Shown here: positions 18,760 through 26,654 of the stretch, piece after piece
Numbering within the stretch: position 1 is the first letter of the stretch
How the letters are laid out: every line of letters begins with the position of its first letter
Assembly (NCBI GenBank): GCA_030833725.1
Contig: JAURGP010000018.1
Location: forward strand, 1-40,994
From: Candidatus Kapaibacterium sp.
Lineage (GTDB): Bacteria > Bacteroidota > Ignavibacteria > Kapaibacteriales > Kapaibacteriaceae
Direction of reading: 5' to 3'
DNA length: 40,994 nucleotides
Notes under the pieces: model-generated
What the model saw: only the letters and a program-made list of their open reading frames with translations
Databases searched by the model: none
Told to the model about the DNA's origin: nothing
Position numbers and translations under genes: made by a program

Positions 18760-18957
18760 TTACCGCAGTGCTAGTGCACGCATGACGCCTTGCTCATTGT
18801 GCGGATGAACTAACGTGTCGCTCCGCAGCTGACGCTTACGCTTCCGCGTCTTGCTCGTGAGGATATGGCTACGATTGGCCTTTTGGCGCTTGATCGAACC
18901 ATTTCCCGTGAGCTTGAACCGCTTCTTCGCAGCAGATACCGTGCGCATTTTAGGCAT
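18760..18957 (-). CDS. rpmI: 50S ribosomal protein L35
   Basis: L35 is a small basic 50S protein. The 65-residue product begins '[20 protein letters not shown]', contains the basic '[16 protein letters not shown]' stretch, and matches the family in length. An AAGGA sequence precedes the start. It lies between infC and rplT, as in most bacteria. Confidence 0.98.
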   Translation of the reverse strand: MPKMRTVSAAKKRFKLTGNGSIKRQKANRSHILTSKTRKRKRQLRSDTLVHPHNEQGVMRALALR

Positions 18958-18981
18958 GGTAGATCCTTCACTCGAAAAACA

Positions 18982-19593
18982 TTATTGAGAATCACCAGTG
19001 GGTTCCACTGGTCGTTGTGGTTTATCCTTCTTCTTCTCCTTCTTCACGTCGGGCGCAAGTGTCACACTCAGCACACGACCCTCGGTACGCATATCCTGGT
19101 CGACCTTCGATACCTCCACCAGTCCGTCAATGAACTTTTGCAGGAGCTCGCGTCCCAAATCTTGGTGCACGATCTCCCGACCGCGGAAGAAGACGGTCGC
19201 TTTTACCTTATGACCTTGCTCGAGAAACTCTTTCGCATGGCGCGTCTTGAAGTCTAGGTCATGCGTATCGGTACCGGCCCGTAATCGAATCTCCTTCAGC
19301 TCCTTTTGATGCTGTGCCTTCTTCTGCGCCTTTTCTCGTTTCTGCTGTTCATACGAGAACTTGCCGTAATCGATGATTTTGCACACCGGAGGAACAGCTT
19401 GGGGGGCAATCAGGACGAGATCCATCTCGCGATCCCGAGCCGCCTGCAGCGCATCACGTCGACTCAAAACGCCCATTTGGCCGCCCTCTTCATCAACAAC
19501 TCGAAGCTCTGAGGCTGTAATCTCCTCGTTGATCTTGTGTTTTCGTTGTAGCTCGGGACGCGGCATGGGACCACGGAAGTAGGGACGACGCAA
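18982..19593 (-). CDS. infC: Translation initiation factor IF-3
   Basis: IF-3 binds the 30S subunit and checks start-codon selection. The frame has the N-domain with 'KINEEITASELRVVDEEGGQMG', the Lys-rich interdomain helix, and the C-domain 'EIRLRAGTDTHDLDFKTRHAKEFLEQGHKVKATVFFRGRE', followed by a Lys/Pro-rich tail of about 25 residues. I chose TTG at 19593 because AGGT lies 6 bases before it, giving 203 residues; ATG at 19566 is the alternative but has no Shine-Dalgarno. The frame stays open to 19698, but that lies upstream of the promoter at 19655-19685. A non-ATG start would fit infC, whose unusual start codon allows IF-3 to limit its own synthesis in other bacteria. Confidence 0.93.
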   Translation of the reverse strand: MRRPYFRGPMPRPELQRKHKINEEITASELRVVDEEGGQMGVLSRRDALQAARDREMDLVLIAPQAVPPVCKIIDYGKFSYEQQKREKAQKKAQHQKELKEIRLRAGTDTHDLDFKTRHAKEFLEQGHKVKATVFFRGREIVHQDLGRELLQKFIDGLVEVSKVDQDMRTEGRVLSVTLAPDVKKEKKKDKPQRPVEPTGDSQ

Positions 19594-19654
19594 ATGATTA
19601 CCTATGAAGTGGCACAAACGACCAGGCCTCCGGAGCGGAAACCCAGACAAACAA

Positions 19655-19685
19655 CAAACATACGGGAAAATACCCCGCCTACCAA
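19655..19685 (-). promoter_or_regulatory. Promoter of the infC-rpmI-rplT operon
   Basis: On the minus strand TTG (19685-19683) is followed after 20 bases by TATGTTTG (19662-19655), an excellent match to the Bacteroidota pattern TTG-N19/20-TAnnTTTG. Transcription would begin near 19648, about 55 bases before the TTG start of infC. Confidence 0.65.
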
Positions 19686-19691
19686 GGCCCC

Positions 19692-19709
19692 TTGCCAATC
19701 ACCTGGCAA
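19692..19709. promoter_or_regulatory. Inverted repeat in the lon promoter, candidate operator
   Basis: TTGCCA-N6-TGGCAA is a perfect 6-bp dyad. Its left arm contains the -33 TTG and its right arm ends 2 bases before the -7 element. A protein bound here would block RNA polymerase at lon. The regulator is unknown. Confidence 0.45.
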
Positions 19710-19719
19710 TGTAATTTTG
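19692..19719 (+). promoter_or_regulatory. lon promoter
   Basis: TTG (19692-19694) and TAATTTTG (19712-19719), 17 bases apart, match the -33 and -7 elements of Bacteroidota promoters, although the spacing is 2 bases short of ideal. The lon ATG lies 28 bases downstream. The promoter stands back to back with that of infC. Confidence 0.55.
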
Positions 19720-19747
19720 CGCCTCTTGTTTCGTCACCAGTCCCCTT

Positions 19748-22225
19748 ATGAGCAATACAACCGACGACGTCCTCCACTCGATCGAGCAGGCAGGAAAACG
19801 CAACCACACAGTACCGGCATCCATGCCAGTTCTGCCATTGCGAGACATTGTCATTTTCCCTCACATGATCTTTCCGGTGTTGATCGGACGTCCGTCATCG
19901 CTGAAGGCCGTTGCCAATGCCTTGGAAGGTGACAAGTACGTGCTACTGGTATCACAGCACCAGTCGCAGGTCGACGAGCCTACCTTCAACGATCTCTACC
20001 AGCATGGAACGGTTGCCAAGATTCTCCAGGTATTGCGTCTTCCGAACAACCTGCTAAAGGTACTAGTGGAGGGAATGCTTCCGGCTCGTATCGGCACGAG
20101 TTTGAAGACTGATCCATACCTGGAGGCTGAAGTTCATCCGATCTCTGTGTCTGCCACCGGAACCGATGGGCAGGAACAACAGCTCAAGGCTTTGATGCGC
20201 CATGCCGACGACCTGTTCACGGACTACGTCAAGCATCATCGTCAGCTCCCGCCAGAGGTATTGGCCGCATACGAGAACCTTGATGACCCCATTCGAAAAC
20301 TGTACTACGCCGCGGCGAATGTCCAGCAAAAGGTGGAGGTGAAGCAGCGCATCCTGTCAGCGGAGACGCTCCACGATCAGTATCTAGAGCTGGTGCAACT
20401 GCTTACAAGTGAGTTGGAGATGCTGAAACTTGAAAGTGAGATCGACTCCAAGGTTCAGGATCAGATTGCAAAGTCGCAACGCAAGTACTTTATTCAGGAA
20501 CAGATCCGCGCCCTGCAACACGAGCTTGGCGAAGAGGACGACGGTGGGCCTGAGTTAGCGGCTCTCCGCGAGAACCTCGAGACAGCCGGTTTGCCGGAGG
20601 CCGTACATACGAAGGTCATGGAGGAGTTTGAGCGGCTCAAGAAAACGCCGTCCATGTCGCCAGAGTTTTCCGTCAATCGTACATGGCTCGAGACAGTAGC
20701 TGCTACACCGTGGTCCCAGCGCAGCCCGGACTCTCTTGATGTGCGCCACGTGCGAACCATCCTCGATCAGGATCACTACGATTTGTCCAAGCCCAAGGAT
20801 CGTATCGTTGAGTACATCAGTGTGCTCAATCTCGTGGGTTCAATGAAAGGGCAGATCCTCTGTTTTGTTGGCCCTCCGGGTGTGGGCAAGACGTCCCTTG
20901 CCACGTCGATCGCACGAGCACTGGGCCGACAGTTCGTGCGAATCTCTCTGGGTGGTGTACGCGATGAAGCCGAGATTCGAGGACATCGTCGCACCTATAT
21001 CGGGGCAATGCCCGGCAAGATCATTCAAGCAATGAAACGAGCTGGAACGGTAAATCCCGTGATCTTGCTCGATGAAGTCGACAAAATGTCGATGGACTTC
21101 CGTGGCGATCCTTCATCGGCCCTCCTCGAAGTTCTCGATCCAGAACAAAACACCTCCTTCAATGACCACTACTTGGAAGTTGACTACGATCTGTCCAACG
21201 TGCTGTTTATTGCCACGGCCAACGTGCTCTACGACATTCCAGCTCCCCTGTTGGATCGTCTGGAAGTGATTCAACTATCGAGCTACCTTGAGAACGACAA
21301 GGTGCAGATTGCTCAGCACCACATCCTGCCGAAATTGCTGGAGCGGCATGGACTGTCGGACTTCAAAATCACTTTTACCGATAAGGCAATCCTCCGCATT
21401 ATTCGTGGCTACACTCGAGAATCTGGCGTACGAAACCTCGAGCGAGAAATGGCATCAGTCCTGAGAAAGGTGGCTGCAAGTGTTGTCGATCGCGTCTCGG
21501 AGCAAGCCGGCAGTATTGGGTCGTCGGCCGAGCTGCGGTCCACGTCGGCCTTCAAGAGCGTGCGTCGCAGAGCCGTAAAAATCACCGACCAGAACATTGA
21601 AACCTATCTCAAGGCTCCCCGTTTTAAAGAGAAGCCGACTGAACTATCGAACAAGGTGGGCGTTGCCACTGGATTGGCATGGACCTCGGTAGGGGGCGAT
21701 ACGCTGCCCGTTGAAGTAACATTCATGACCGGACCGGAGAAACTCACGCTAACGGGTCAACTTGGGGACGTGATGAAGGAGTCTGCAATGGCCGCCCTTT
21801 CCTACTTGCGAAGTCATGCGGCTACCCTAGGCCTAGCAGAAGACTTTGCCAAGGGTAAAGAGATTCACATCCACGTTCCTGAAGGTGCGATACCGAAGGA
21901 TGGCCCGTCGGCCGGGATCACCATGACGCTCGCCCTGTATTCCGCTGCATCGGGAACGTCATTGCGTGGCGACGTAGCTATGACAGGCGAAGTGACACTG
22001 CGAGGAACAATCCTCCCAATCGGTGGCCTCAACGAGAAGTTACTCGCTGCAAAGCGTGCCGGCACAACAACGGTACTCATCCCAGAGGGTAATCGGACGG
22101 ACGTTCAGGAACTGGATGCAGGTGTGACTGATGGACTGACCATCGTGTTTGTCTCCAGCATCGAAGAAGCACTGCCGATTGCCGTGCATCGTAAGACTCC
22201 GCGCAGTCGTGCAACATCCAAGTAG
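19748..22225 (+). CDS. lon: ATP-dependent protease Lon
   Basis: Lon degrades misfolded and short-lived regulatory proteins in the cytosol. The 825-residue protein has the N-terminal substrate-binding LON domain starting at 'LPVLPLRDIVIFPHMIFPVLIGR', a central coiled coil, the AAA+ domain with Walker A 'GPPGVGKT' (Lys381) and Walker B 'ILLDEVDK', and the C-terminal protease with the Ser-Lys dyad (Ser721 in 'DGPSAG', Lys764 in 'GLNEKLL'). The length is usual for bacterial Lon. It is monocistronic and divergent from infC. It is typically stress-induced; a candidate operator lies in its promoter. Confidence 0.98.
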   Translation: MSNTTDDVLHSIEQAGKRNHTVPASMPVLPLRDIVIFPHMIFPVLIGRPSSLKAVANALEGDKYVLLVSQHQSQVDEPTFNDLYQHGTVAKILQVLRLPNNLLKVLVEGMLPARIGTSLKTDPYLEAEVHPISVSATGTDGQEQQLKALMRHADDLFTDYVKHHRQLPPEVLAAYENLDDPIRKLYYAAANVQQKVEVKQRILSAETLHDQYLELVQLLTSELEMLKLESEIDSKVQDQIAKSQRKYFIQEQIRALQHELGEEDDGGPELAALRENLETAGLPEAVHTKVMEEFERLKKTPSMSPEFSVNRTWLETVAATPWSQRSPDSLDVRHVRTILDQDHYDLSKPKDRIVEYISVLNLVGSMKGQILCFVGPPGVGKTSLATSIARALGRQFVRISLGGVRDEAEIRGHRRTYIGAMPGKIIQAMKRAGTVNPVILLDEVDKMSMDFRGDPSSALLEVLDPEQNTSFNDHYLEVDYDLSNVLFIATANVLYDIPAPLLDRLEVIQLSSYLENDKVQIAQHHILPKLLERHGLSDFKITFTDKAILRIIRGYTRESGVRNLEREMASVLRKVAASVVDRVSEQAGSIGSSAELRSTSAFKSVRRRAVKITDQNIETYLKAPRFKEKPTELSNKVGVATGLAWTSVGGDTLPVEVTFMTGPEKLTLTGQLGDVMKESAMAALSYLRSHAATLGLAEDFAKGKEIHIHVPEGAIPKDGPSAGITMTLALYSAASGTSLRGDVAMTGEVTLRGTILPIGGLNEKLLAAKRAGTTTVLIPEGNRTDVQELDAGVTDGLTIVFVSSIEEALPIAVHRKTPRSRATSK

Positions 22226-22243
22226 TAGAAGGACCTCCGCTCC

Positions 22244-22273
22244 TTGCACGTTTCCCAGTTTGACGTATCTTTG
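22244..22273 (+). promoter_or_regulatory. rpmG promoter
   Basis: TTG (22244-22246), a 19-base spacer and TATCTTTG (22266-22273) form a textbook Bacteroidota promoter. Transcription would start near 22280, leaving a leader of about 90 bases before rpmG. This argues against a longer rpmG frame that starts at 22281. Confidence 0.65.
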
Positions 22274-22370
22274 CTGATTCGTGGCAAGTTTATGCACAGC
22301 TGTGCTTGAACATCACCCGTTCGACTTCATCAAGACTCTCCAACAAGACTTTTGCGCAGTAGAGGATACC

Positions 22371-22550
22371 ATGGCTAAAAAAGGCAGTCGCGTGATCATC
22401 ACGCTTGAGTGTACCGAAGCAAAGAAGGAAGGCAAGCCAGCCTCCCGGTACACGACCATGAAAAACAAGATGAATACCACGGAGCGATTGGAACTGAAGA
22501 AGTACAATCCGTTCCTGCGCCGTCACACGGTGCACAAAGAGATTCGTTGA
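22371..22550 (+). CDS. rpmG: 50S ribosomal protein L33
   Basis: L33 is a small 50S protein near the E site. The 59-residue product starts '[18 protein letters not shown]' and ends with '[12 protein letters not shown]', matching the family. It has one cysteine (Cys14) and no CxxC pairs, so it is the zinc-independent form. The frame stays open upstream to 22281, but this ATG follows an AGAGGA sequence and gives the normal length. Confidence 0.95.
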   Translation: MAKKGSRVIITLECTEAKKEGKPASRYTTMKNKMNTTERLELKKYNPFLRRHTVHKEIR

Positions 22551-22568
22551 TTCTCTGCGCCGTTTTCC

Positions 22569-22916
22569 CTACTCGTCGGCAACCGCTGACGGTCTGATAC
22601 GATCGATCTTGCGAGCCACAGCTGTTGCAAGGTCGATACCTGCTGCGTTGCAGAAGTTCATCAGCGAGATGAGGACGTCAGCTGCTTCATCTGCCCGGTG
22701 GTCGTAGTCGATGTCCGACCCTCTCCATCGTTTCTTCTCGATATTGGCCAACTCCCCTGCCTCTCCACACAGCTCAAGAGCAAAGAACTCTGAAGGCCGC
22801 TCGATGAAGGCCCTGCGTTGATATGCATCAAAGTCTGCCTGCACGACGGCGAGGCACTCGCTGACGTGCTGTTGTAGTTGCTGACGCAGCTCCGGGATCG
22901 TCATCGGAATCGTCAT
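22569..22916 (-). CDS. MazG-like nucleotide pyrophosphohydrolase
   Basis: The 115-residue protein has the all-helical MazG fold signature: ExxE at Glu52/Glu55 in 'ELCGEAGEL' and ExxD at Glu77/Asp80 in 'DEAADVL', which bind the magnesium ions that cut NTPs to NMP and pyrophosphate. Such enzymes clear abnormal or excess nucleotides. The 'KKRWRG' segment between the motifs is common in phage and bacterial short MazG proteins. Its start overlaps the response regulator stop by 4 bases, so the two are coupled. The substrate cannot be predicted. Confidence 0.88.
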   Translation of the reverse strand: MTIPMTIPELRQQLQQHVSECLAVVQADFDAYQRRAFIERPSEFFALELCGEAGELANIEKKRWRGSDIDYDHRADEAADVLISLMNFCNAAGIDLATAVARKIDRIRPSAVADE

Positions 22917-23641
22917 CGAACATCTCCGTTGTTAGGATCATCGACACCATTACTCAACGCTGAATCAGCGTCGGGTTCTCGCATTCGGTAACCAACGCCC
23001 CGAATGCTCTGTACGAGCTGAGGTCGGTCTGGATGTTCAATCTTCTGCCTCAACCGTTTGATGTAGACGTCGATGATGTTCGACTCTGGGTCGAAGTTGT
23101 GTTTCCAGACATGTTGCATGATGAGTGAGCGACTCAGGACCCGCTCCTTGTTCCGCATCAGATACTCGAGCAAGGCATACTCTTTTGTCGTCAGCTCGAT
23201 CTCCTGGTCGTCACGGTAGGCAAAATGAGACACCAGATCAAGTGTGAGGGGGCCGCAAGAAAGTTTCGTCGTTTTCTCTGTCGTCGTTCGACGGAGGATC
23301 GACCGCAGTCTGGCTGCCAACTCCTCAAAGTGAAATGGTTTGGCAAGGTAGTCATCAGCTCCCAAGTCCAATCCTTGCACCCGGTCTTCCGTGGTACCAC
23401 GAGCGGTGAGCATCAGTACTGGCGTTGCATGACCAGCAGTGCGCAATCGAGACAGGACCTCGAATCCATCCATCTTTGGTAGCATCACGTCGAGTACGAT
23501 GGCATCATACCCTCCAGCGGTAGCCATGCTGAGTCCTAGCTCACCGTCAGCTGCCGTATCTACCAGATACCGTTCTTCTTCAAGACCGCGCTTGATGAAG
23601 GATGCAACTTTCCGCTCATCTTCGATCACAAGAATTCTCAT
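22913..23641 (-). CDS. OmpR/PhoB-family response regulator, no adjacent kinase
   Basis: The 242-residue protein has a receiver domain with acidic Glu7/Asp8, phospho-acceptor Asp51 in 'VLDVMLPKMDG', Thr79 and Lys101, then an OmpR-type winged helix (about 130-225) with 'LTTKEYALLEYLMRN' and 'YIKRLRQKIE...SIRGVGYRM'. The receiver is intact, so it should be controlled by phosphorylation. No histidine kinase lies in the window: the gene downstream is a MazG-like enzyme and the one upstream is divergent holB. A non-conserved tail of about 20 residues follows the DNA-binding domain. Sequence style resembles CusR/ArlR regulators, but no target is visible. Confidence 0.93.
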   Translation of the reverse strand: MRILVIEDERKVASFIKRGLEEERYLVDTAADGELGLSMATAGGYDAIVLDVMLPKMDGFEVLSRLRTAGHATPVLMLTARGTTEDRVQGLDLGADDYLAKPFHFEELAARLRSILRRTTTEKTTKLSCGPLTLDLVSHFAYRDDQEIELTTKEYALLEYLMRNKERVLSRSLIMQHVWKHNFDPESNIIDVYIKRLRQKIEHPDRPQLVQSIRGVGYRMREPDADSALSNGVDDPNNGDVR

Positions 23642-23668
23642 AGTCTGAAGAACCTCCGATATTTGCTT

Positions 23669-24841
23669 ATGCCTTGGTCACACATCACCGGACAACATCG
23701 CGCTAGTGCGATGTTACAGCTATCCCTCGTCCAGAGACGGATACCTCAAGCGCTGTTACTCATCGGTGATGATGGGGCTGGTACCGTGGCCCTTGCCCTT
23801 GAACTGGCGCGTACGCTTTTGTGTGAAGCTCCACACATCACGGAGCGAACATACGACAGGTGTGGAGATTGTCACTCATGCCGTCAGTCGGCACAGTTGC
23901 AGCATCCTAATCTCCAGTTCGTGCTCCCGCTTCCAGCGGGCAAGGCCGCGTCGGAAGGCGAACTCACGACGGCATTGGTTGAGGAATGGCGGGATGTGGT
24001 GTCCGAAGTTTCGATCGATCCGTACGTCCCACTTCGTCTTCAACAGGCTTCTGCCATACGCATTGGGCAGATACGCGAGTTAAAACGCATGTTGGCCATG
24101 TCGTCGGCTGCTGGAGGCCGGCGGGTTGTGATCTTGCATCATGCCGATGACATGAATACTGAGGCGGCGAACGCCTTCCTCAAAACACTCGAAGAGCCCC
24201 ATACTGATGTAACACTACTCCTCACCTGCGAACGGCCTGAAGTCCTCCTGCCCACGATACGTTCGCGGTGTCAGGAGTTGATCATTCCTCCTATTGCGGA
24301 TGAAGATCTCACACGCTACCTCATCAAGTCGGAGTCCCTTGCTGAACAAGAGGCACGGCTTGTTACGGCATTTGCTCAAGGTTCGCTGTACCGGGCTCGC
24401 CGCATGGCACAGGAGCAGGTAAGCGATGAGCGCCGGCTGGCCTTGGAGTTGCTGCGTACGGCACTACGAGGAAAAGACTACCGCATAGACCTTGTGACAC
24501 TGGTCGATCACATCTGCGAAGGCAAACAACGTGATCGCGTGGACAACGTGTTGTCGCTGTTGAGTGTGTGGCTTCGCGACGCTCGTTGTGTGGCCGTGTC
24601 CGAGCATCACGCCACGCTGGTGAACTCCGATCAGTACGATGCACTACTCCGGTTCTCTCAAGGTTTTGGCCAGGCTGACTTTGATCAGGCACTGTCTGTA
24701 CTTGAAGAGGCTGCCGCAGACATCCATCGCAACGTCGCGCTTCCCCTTCTCTTGCTTAGCTGTGCTCTGCAGTTGCGAAGAGTGTTTGCTGCCGCACGCC
24801 AAGGATCGCCAACACCATCGTCTCACCCGGTTGCAGTGTGA
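23669..24841 (+). CDS. holB: DNA polymerase III delta' subunit
   Basis: Delta' is the stator of the clamp loader that places the sliding clamp on DNA. The 390-residue protein has 'HITGQHRASAML', a degenerate P-loop 'GDDGAGTV' in which the lysine is lost (normal for delta', which does not hydrolyse ATP), a zinc-type cysteine set including 'CGDCHSC', the 'HHADDMNTEAANAFLKTLEEP' segment, and the SRC arginine-finger motif in 'TIRSRCQEL'. I prefer ATG 23669 to the TTG two codons earlier. Its last 86 bases overlap the end of the convergent GH13-like gene. Confidence 0.92.
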   Translation: MPWSHITGQHRASAMLQLSLVQRRIPQALLLIGDDGAGTVALALELARTLLCEAPHITERTYDRCGDCHSCRQSAQLQHPNLQFVLPLPAGKAASEGELTTALVEEWRDVVSEVSIDPYVPLRLQQASAIRIGQIRELKRMLAMSSAAGGRRVVILHHADDMNTEAANAFLKTLEEPHTDVTLLLTCERPEVLLPTIRSRCQELIIPPIADEDLTRYLIKSESLAEQEARLVTAFAQGSLYRARRMAQEQVSDERRLALELLRTALRGKDYRIDLVTLVDHICEGKQRDRVDNVLSLLSVWLRDARCVAVSEHHATLVNSDQYDALLRFSQGFGQADFDQALSVLEEAAADIHRNVALPLLLLSCALQLRRVFAAARQGSPTPSSHPVAV

Positions 24842-26654
24842 CGGTAAGTGTAGGAGGGGTCCAGTGCACATCCTTATGGACCGCAACCGCCTGCACGCGC
24901 GCGGGCAAGACACATGTCCACGTGACAGGTTGCAGTGTGGCATTCCAGCAGAACAAGACACCCCGTGAACACTTCTCGACCCATCTGATGTACGCCGGAA
25001 CGGCAGCGTTATCTTCAAGTGCATCAATAGTATCGAAGGTGGAGAATCGACTCACTACATCTAAAGCACGGAACGCTCGGAATCGATGTATGAACTCGGC
25101 AGGAGTGGCATGATCCCATCGCAGTGGTGCATCCGAAAACAACGGCAAATCATGTGGTTCCCACTGCAGACGTTCTTCTTCGCTAAACCCCAGACCTGTG
25201 TTGACGGGAGTCGTTTCACCAAGCTCCATCCCGGCATGGAGAACACATACCGTACGTGGTAGACCCTGGAGAAACAGCCACAAACCTTGCCCATGTGCGA
25301 CGCTTCCCCACGCTGAACATGCGCGCGGAGTGTTATGGGTTTCCGGCGTTGCAAACACGTACTGTGCAGGTGCCGCGACGGCATAGTCACGGATCATTTG
25401 CCAGACTGCCTCAACAGAAGGTTCCAGTAGCGGAAGAAATCCCACGACGGCATCGTACATCTTGGCGTCTTCTGACGCATCCGGGACGAAACTCTCAGAA
25501 ATCACCAGAGCGTCCGGACGAATGCGACGAAGCGATCCAATCACTTCGCGGGCGAGATCCTTTGGCAACGCATGTCCCATGTCGATGGTGGTTCCGTCCA
25601 GGTTGAGCATGCGCATCATGGTTGGGATGATGGCGGCGATGGTGTTCCACAGCGATGTGCGCCGGTAGTCCTCCTGATCCAGTTCAGCATCGTACATGCG
25701 GATAGTGTTGTAGGCCATGTAGTTAAAGCGCGGATGATCGTGCAGCTTGAGGTATGTGACATCCGACCATGCCGGTTGTGGATCATCGACCGGCCAATCG
25801 GCAAATGCCGGTGGAATCCGAACGATACGTTCGTACGCTCCGAATCCCTTCCACCCATGACCATCGCGCTCCAGACGCCACGGTGGTGGCGCAAACTGGT
25901 TGGTGTACGTTGGAGGAGGTGATGGTAACTGGCGGAAGATCTTGTGCTCTACCATGTCATGGAGACGAGTGATATCCTCCGCGTGAAACTCGGGAGCACG
26001 GAAGCCACCATCGGCGGCTACGCGTTCCTCATCAATCCAGTAGAACCATTCAGGATGCTGTGCTACGAGATCGGAATCGAGACTCGCCGTGCGTAGCACT
26101 CCCTCTACGAGAACCCTGATACCTACGTGATGGCACATCTCAACACACAACCGAGCCTGGTCTTCTATGGAAAGTGCAATCTTTGGCTCTGCCAACATCG
26201 GATCAAGATGCAACGGATGTTTCACAGCATAGGGAGAACCAAGCGTTCCCTTTCTGCCAATCACACCGATCTCCGTGATGGGAAGGAGGGAGATCGTCGT
26301 CACCCCCTGTTCCAGGAGATATGGTAGCAGGGCGACCAGCTTCATAAACGTTCCGGTTGAACGCCAGCCACCATGACCGCAGGCGGCTCCATGATCATAC
26401 GACGTTACATGACGCACCGAGGCAGAATACACGACGAGCCCTTCCATCGACGCATGATCATACAATCGTGATCCGCCGTTCATGGCCATTGTTCGAATGT
26501 GTGTTAACTGATGAAGTAGGTACTCTGCACCTGATCGAAACACGACCGGATGCGTTGTGCCCACCCATGCACCGGGTACGGTATACGGATGATCGTCACT
26601 AGGAACGAGATCCTCAAGAAGCTGGATGACTGTTCGCTGGAGTGGTGTCGTCAT
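24756..26654 (-). CDS. GH13-like (alpha-amylase superfamily) protein with altered catalytic motifs
   Basis: This 632-residue protein has the layout of a GH13 enzyme: an N-terminal extension, a (beta/alpha)8 barrel from about 100 to 500, and a C-terminal beta domain ending 'LTVTLQPGETMVLAIL'. 'SDLVAQHPEWFYWID' (about 194-208) recalls the GlgE-type subgroup. Asp358 in 'GTTIDMGHALP' fits the nucleophile and Glu387 in 'ISESF' the acid/base. However, the region II arginine is Thr356, the region I 'NH' pair is Arg188-Thr189, and the region IV 'NHD' is Thr-His-Asn441, so the transition-state aspartate is replaced. Function is unclear: altered specificity or a binding-only role. It has no signal peptide. 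It overlaps uvrC by 41 bases and holB, tail-to-tail, by 86. Confidence 0.85.
   Translation of the reverse strand: MTTPLQRTVIQLLEDLVPSDDHPYTVPGAWVGTTHPVVFRSGAEYLLHQLTHIRTMAMNGGSRLYDHASMEGLVVYSASVRHVTSYDHGAACGHGGWRSTGTFMKLVALLPYLLEQGVTTISLLPITEIGVIGRKGTLGSPYAVKHPLHLDPMLAEPKIALSIEDQARLCVEMCHHVGIRVLVEGVLRTASLDSDLVAQHPEWFYWIDEERVAADGGFRAPEFHAEDITRLHDMVEHKIFRQLPSPPPTYTNQFAPPPWRLERDGHGWKGFGAYERIVRIPPAFADWPVDDPQPAWSDVTYLKLHDHPRFNYMAYNTIRMYDAELDQEDYRRTSLWNTIAAIIPTMMRMLNLDGTTIDMGHALPKDLAREVIGSLRRIRPDALVISESFVPDASEDAKMYDAVVGFLPLLEPSVEAVWQMIRDYAVAAPAQYVFATPETHNTPRACSAWGSVAHGQGLWLFLQGLPRTVCVLHAGMELGETTPVNTGLGFSEEERLQWEPHDLPLFSDAPLRWDHATPAEFIHRFRAFRALDVVSRFSTFDTIDALEDNAAVPAYIRWVEKCSRGVLFCWNATLQPVTWTCVLPARVQAVAVHKDVHWTPPTLTVTLQPGETMVLAILGVRQQTLFATAEHS

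Noticed and set aside
19594-19698. 35-codon upstream extension of infC
   Set aside because: It would begin upstream of a good promoter at 19655-19685 and shows no IF-3 similarity.
22536-22556. Weak hairpin around the rpmG stop codon, AGAGA paired with TCTCT
   Set aside because: Only five pairs with a large loop and a poor T-run; not convincing as a terminator.
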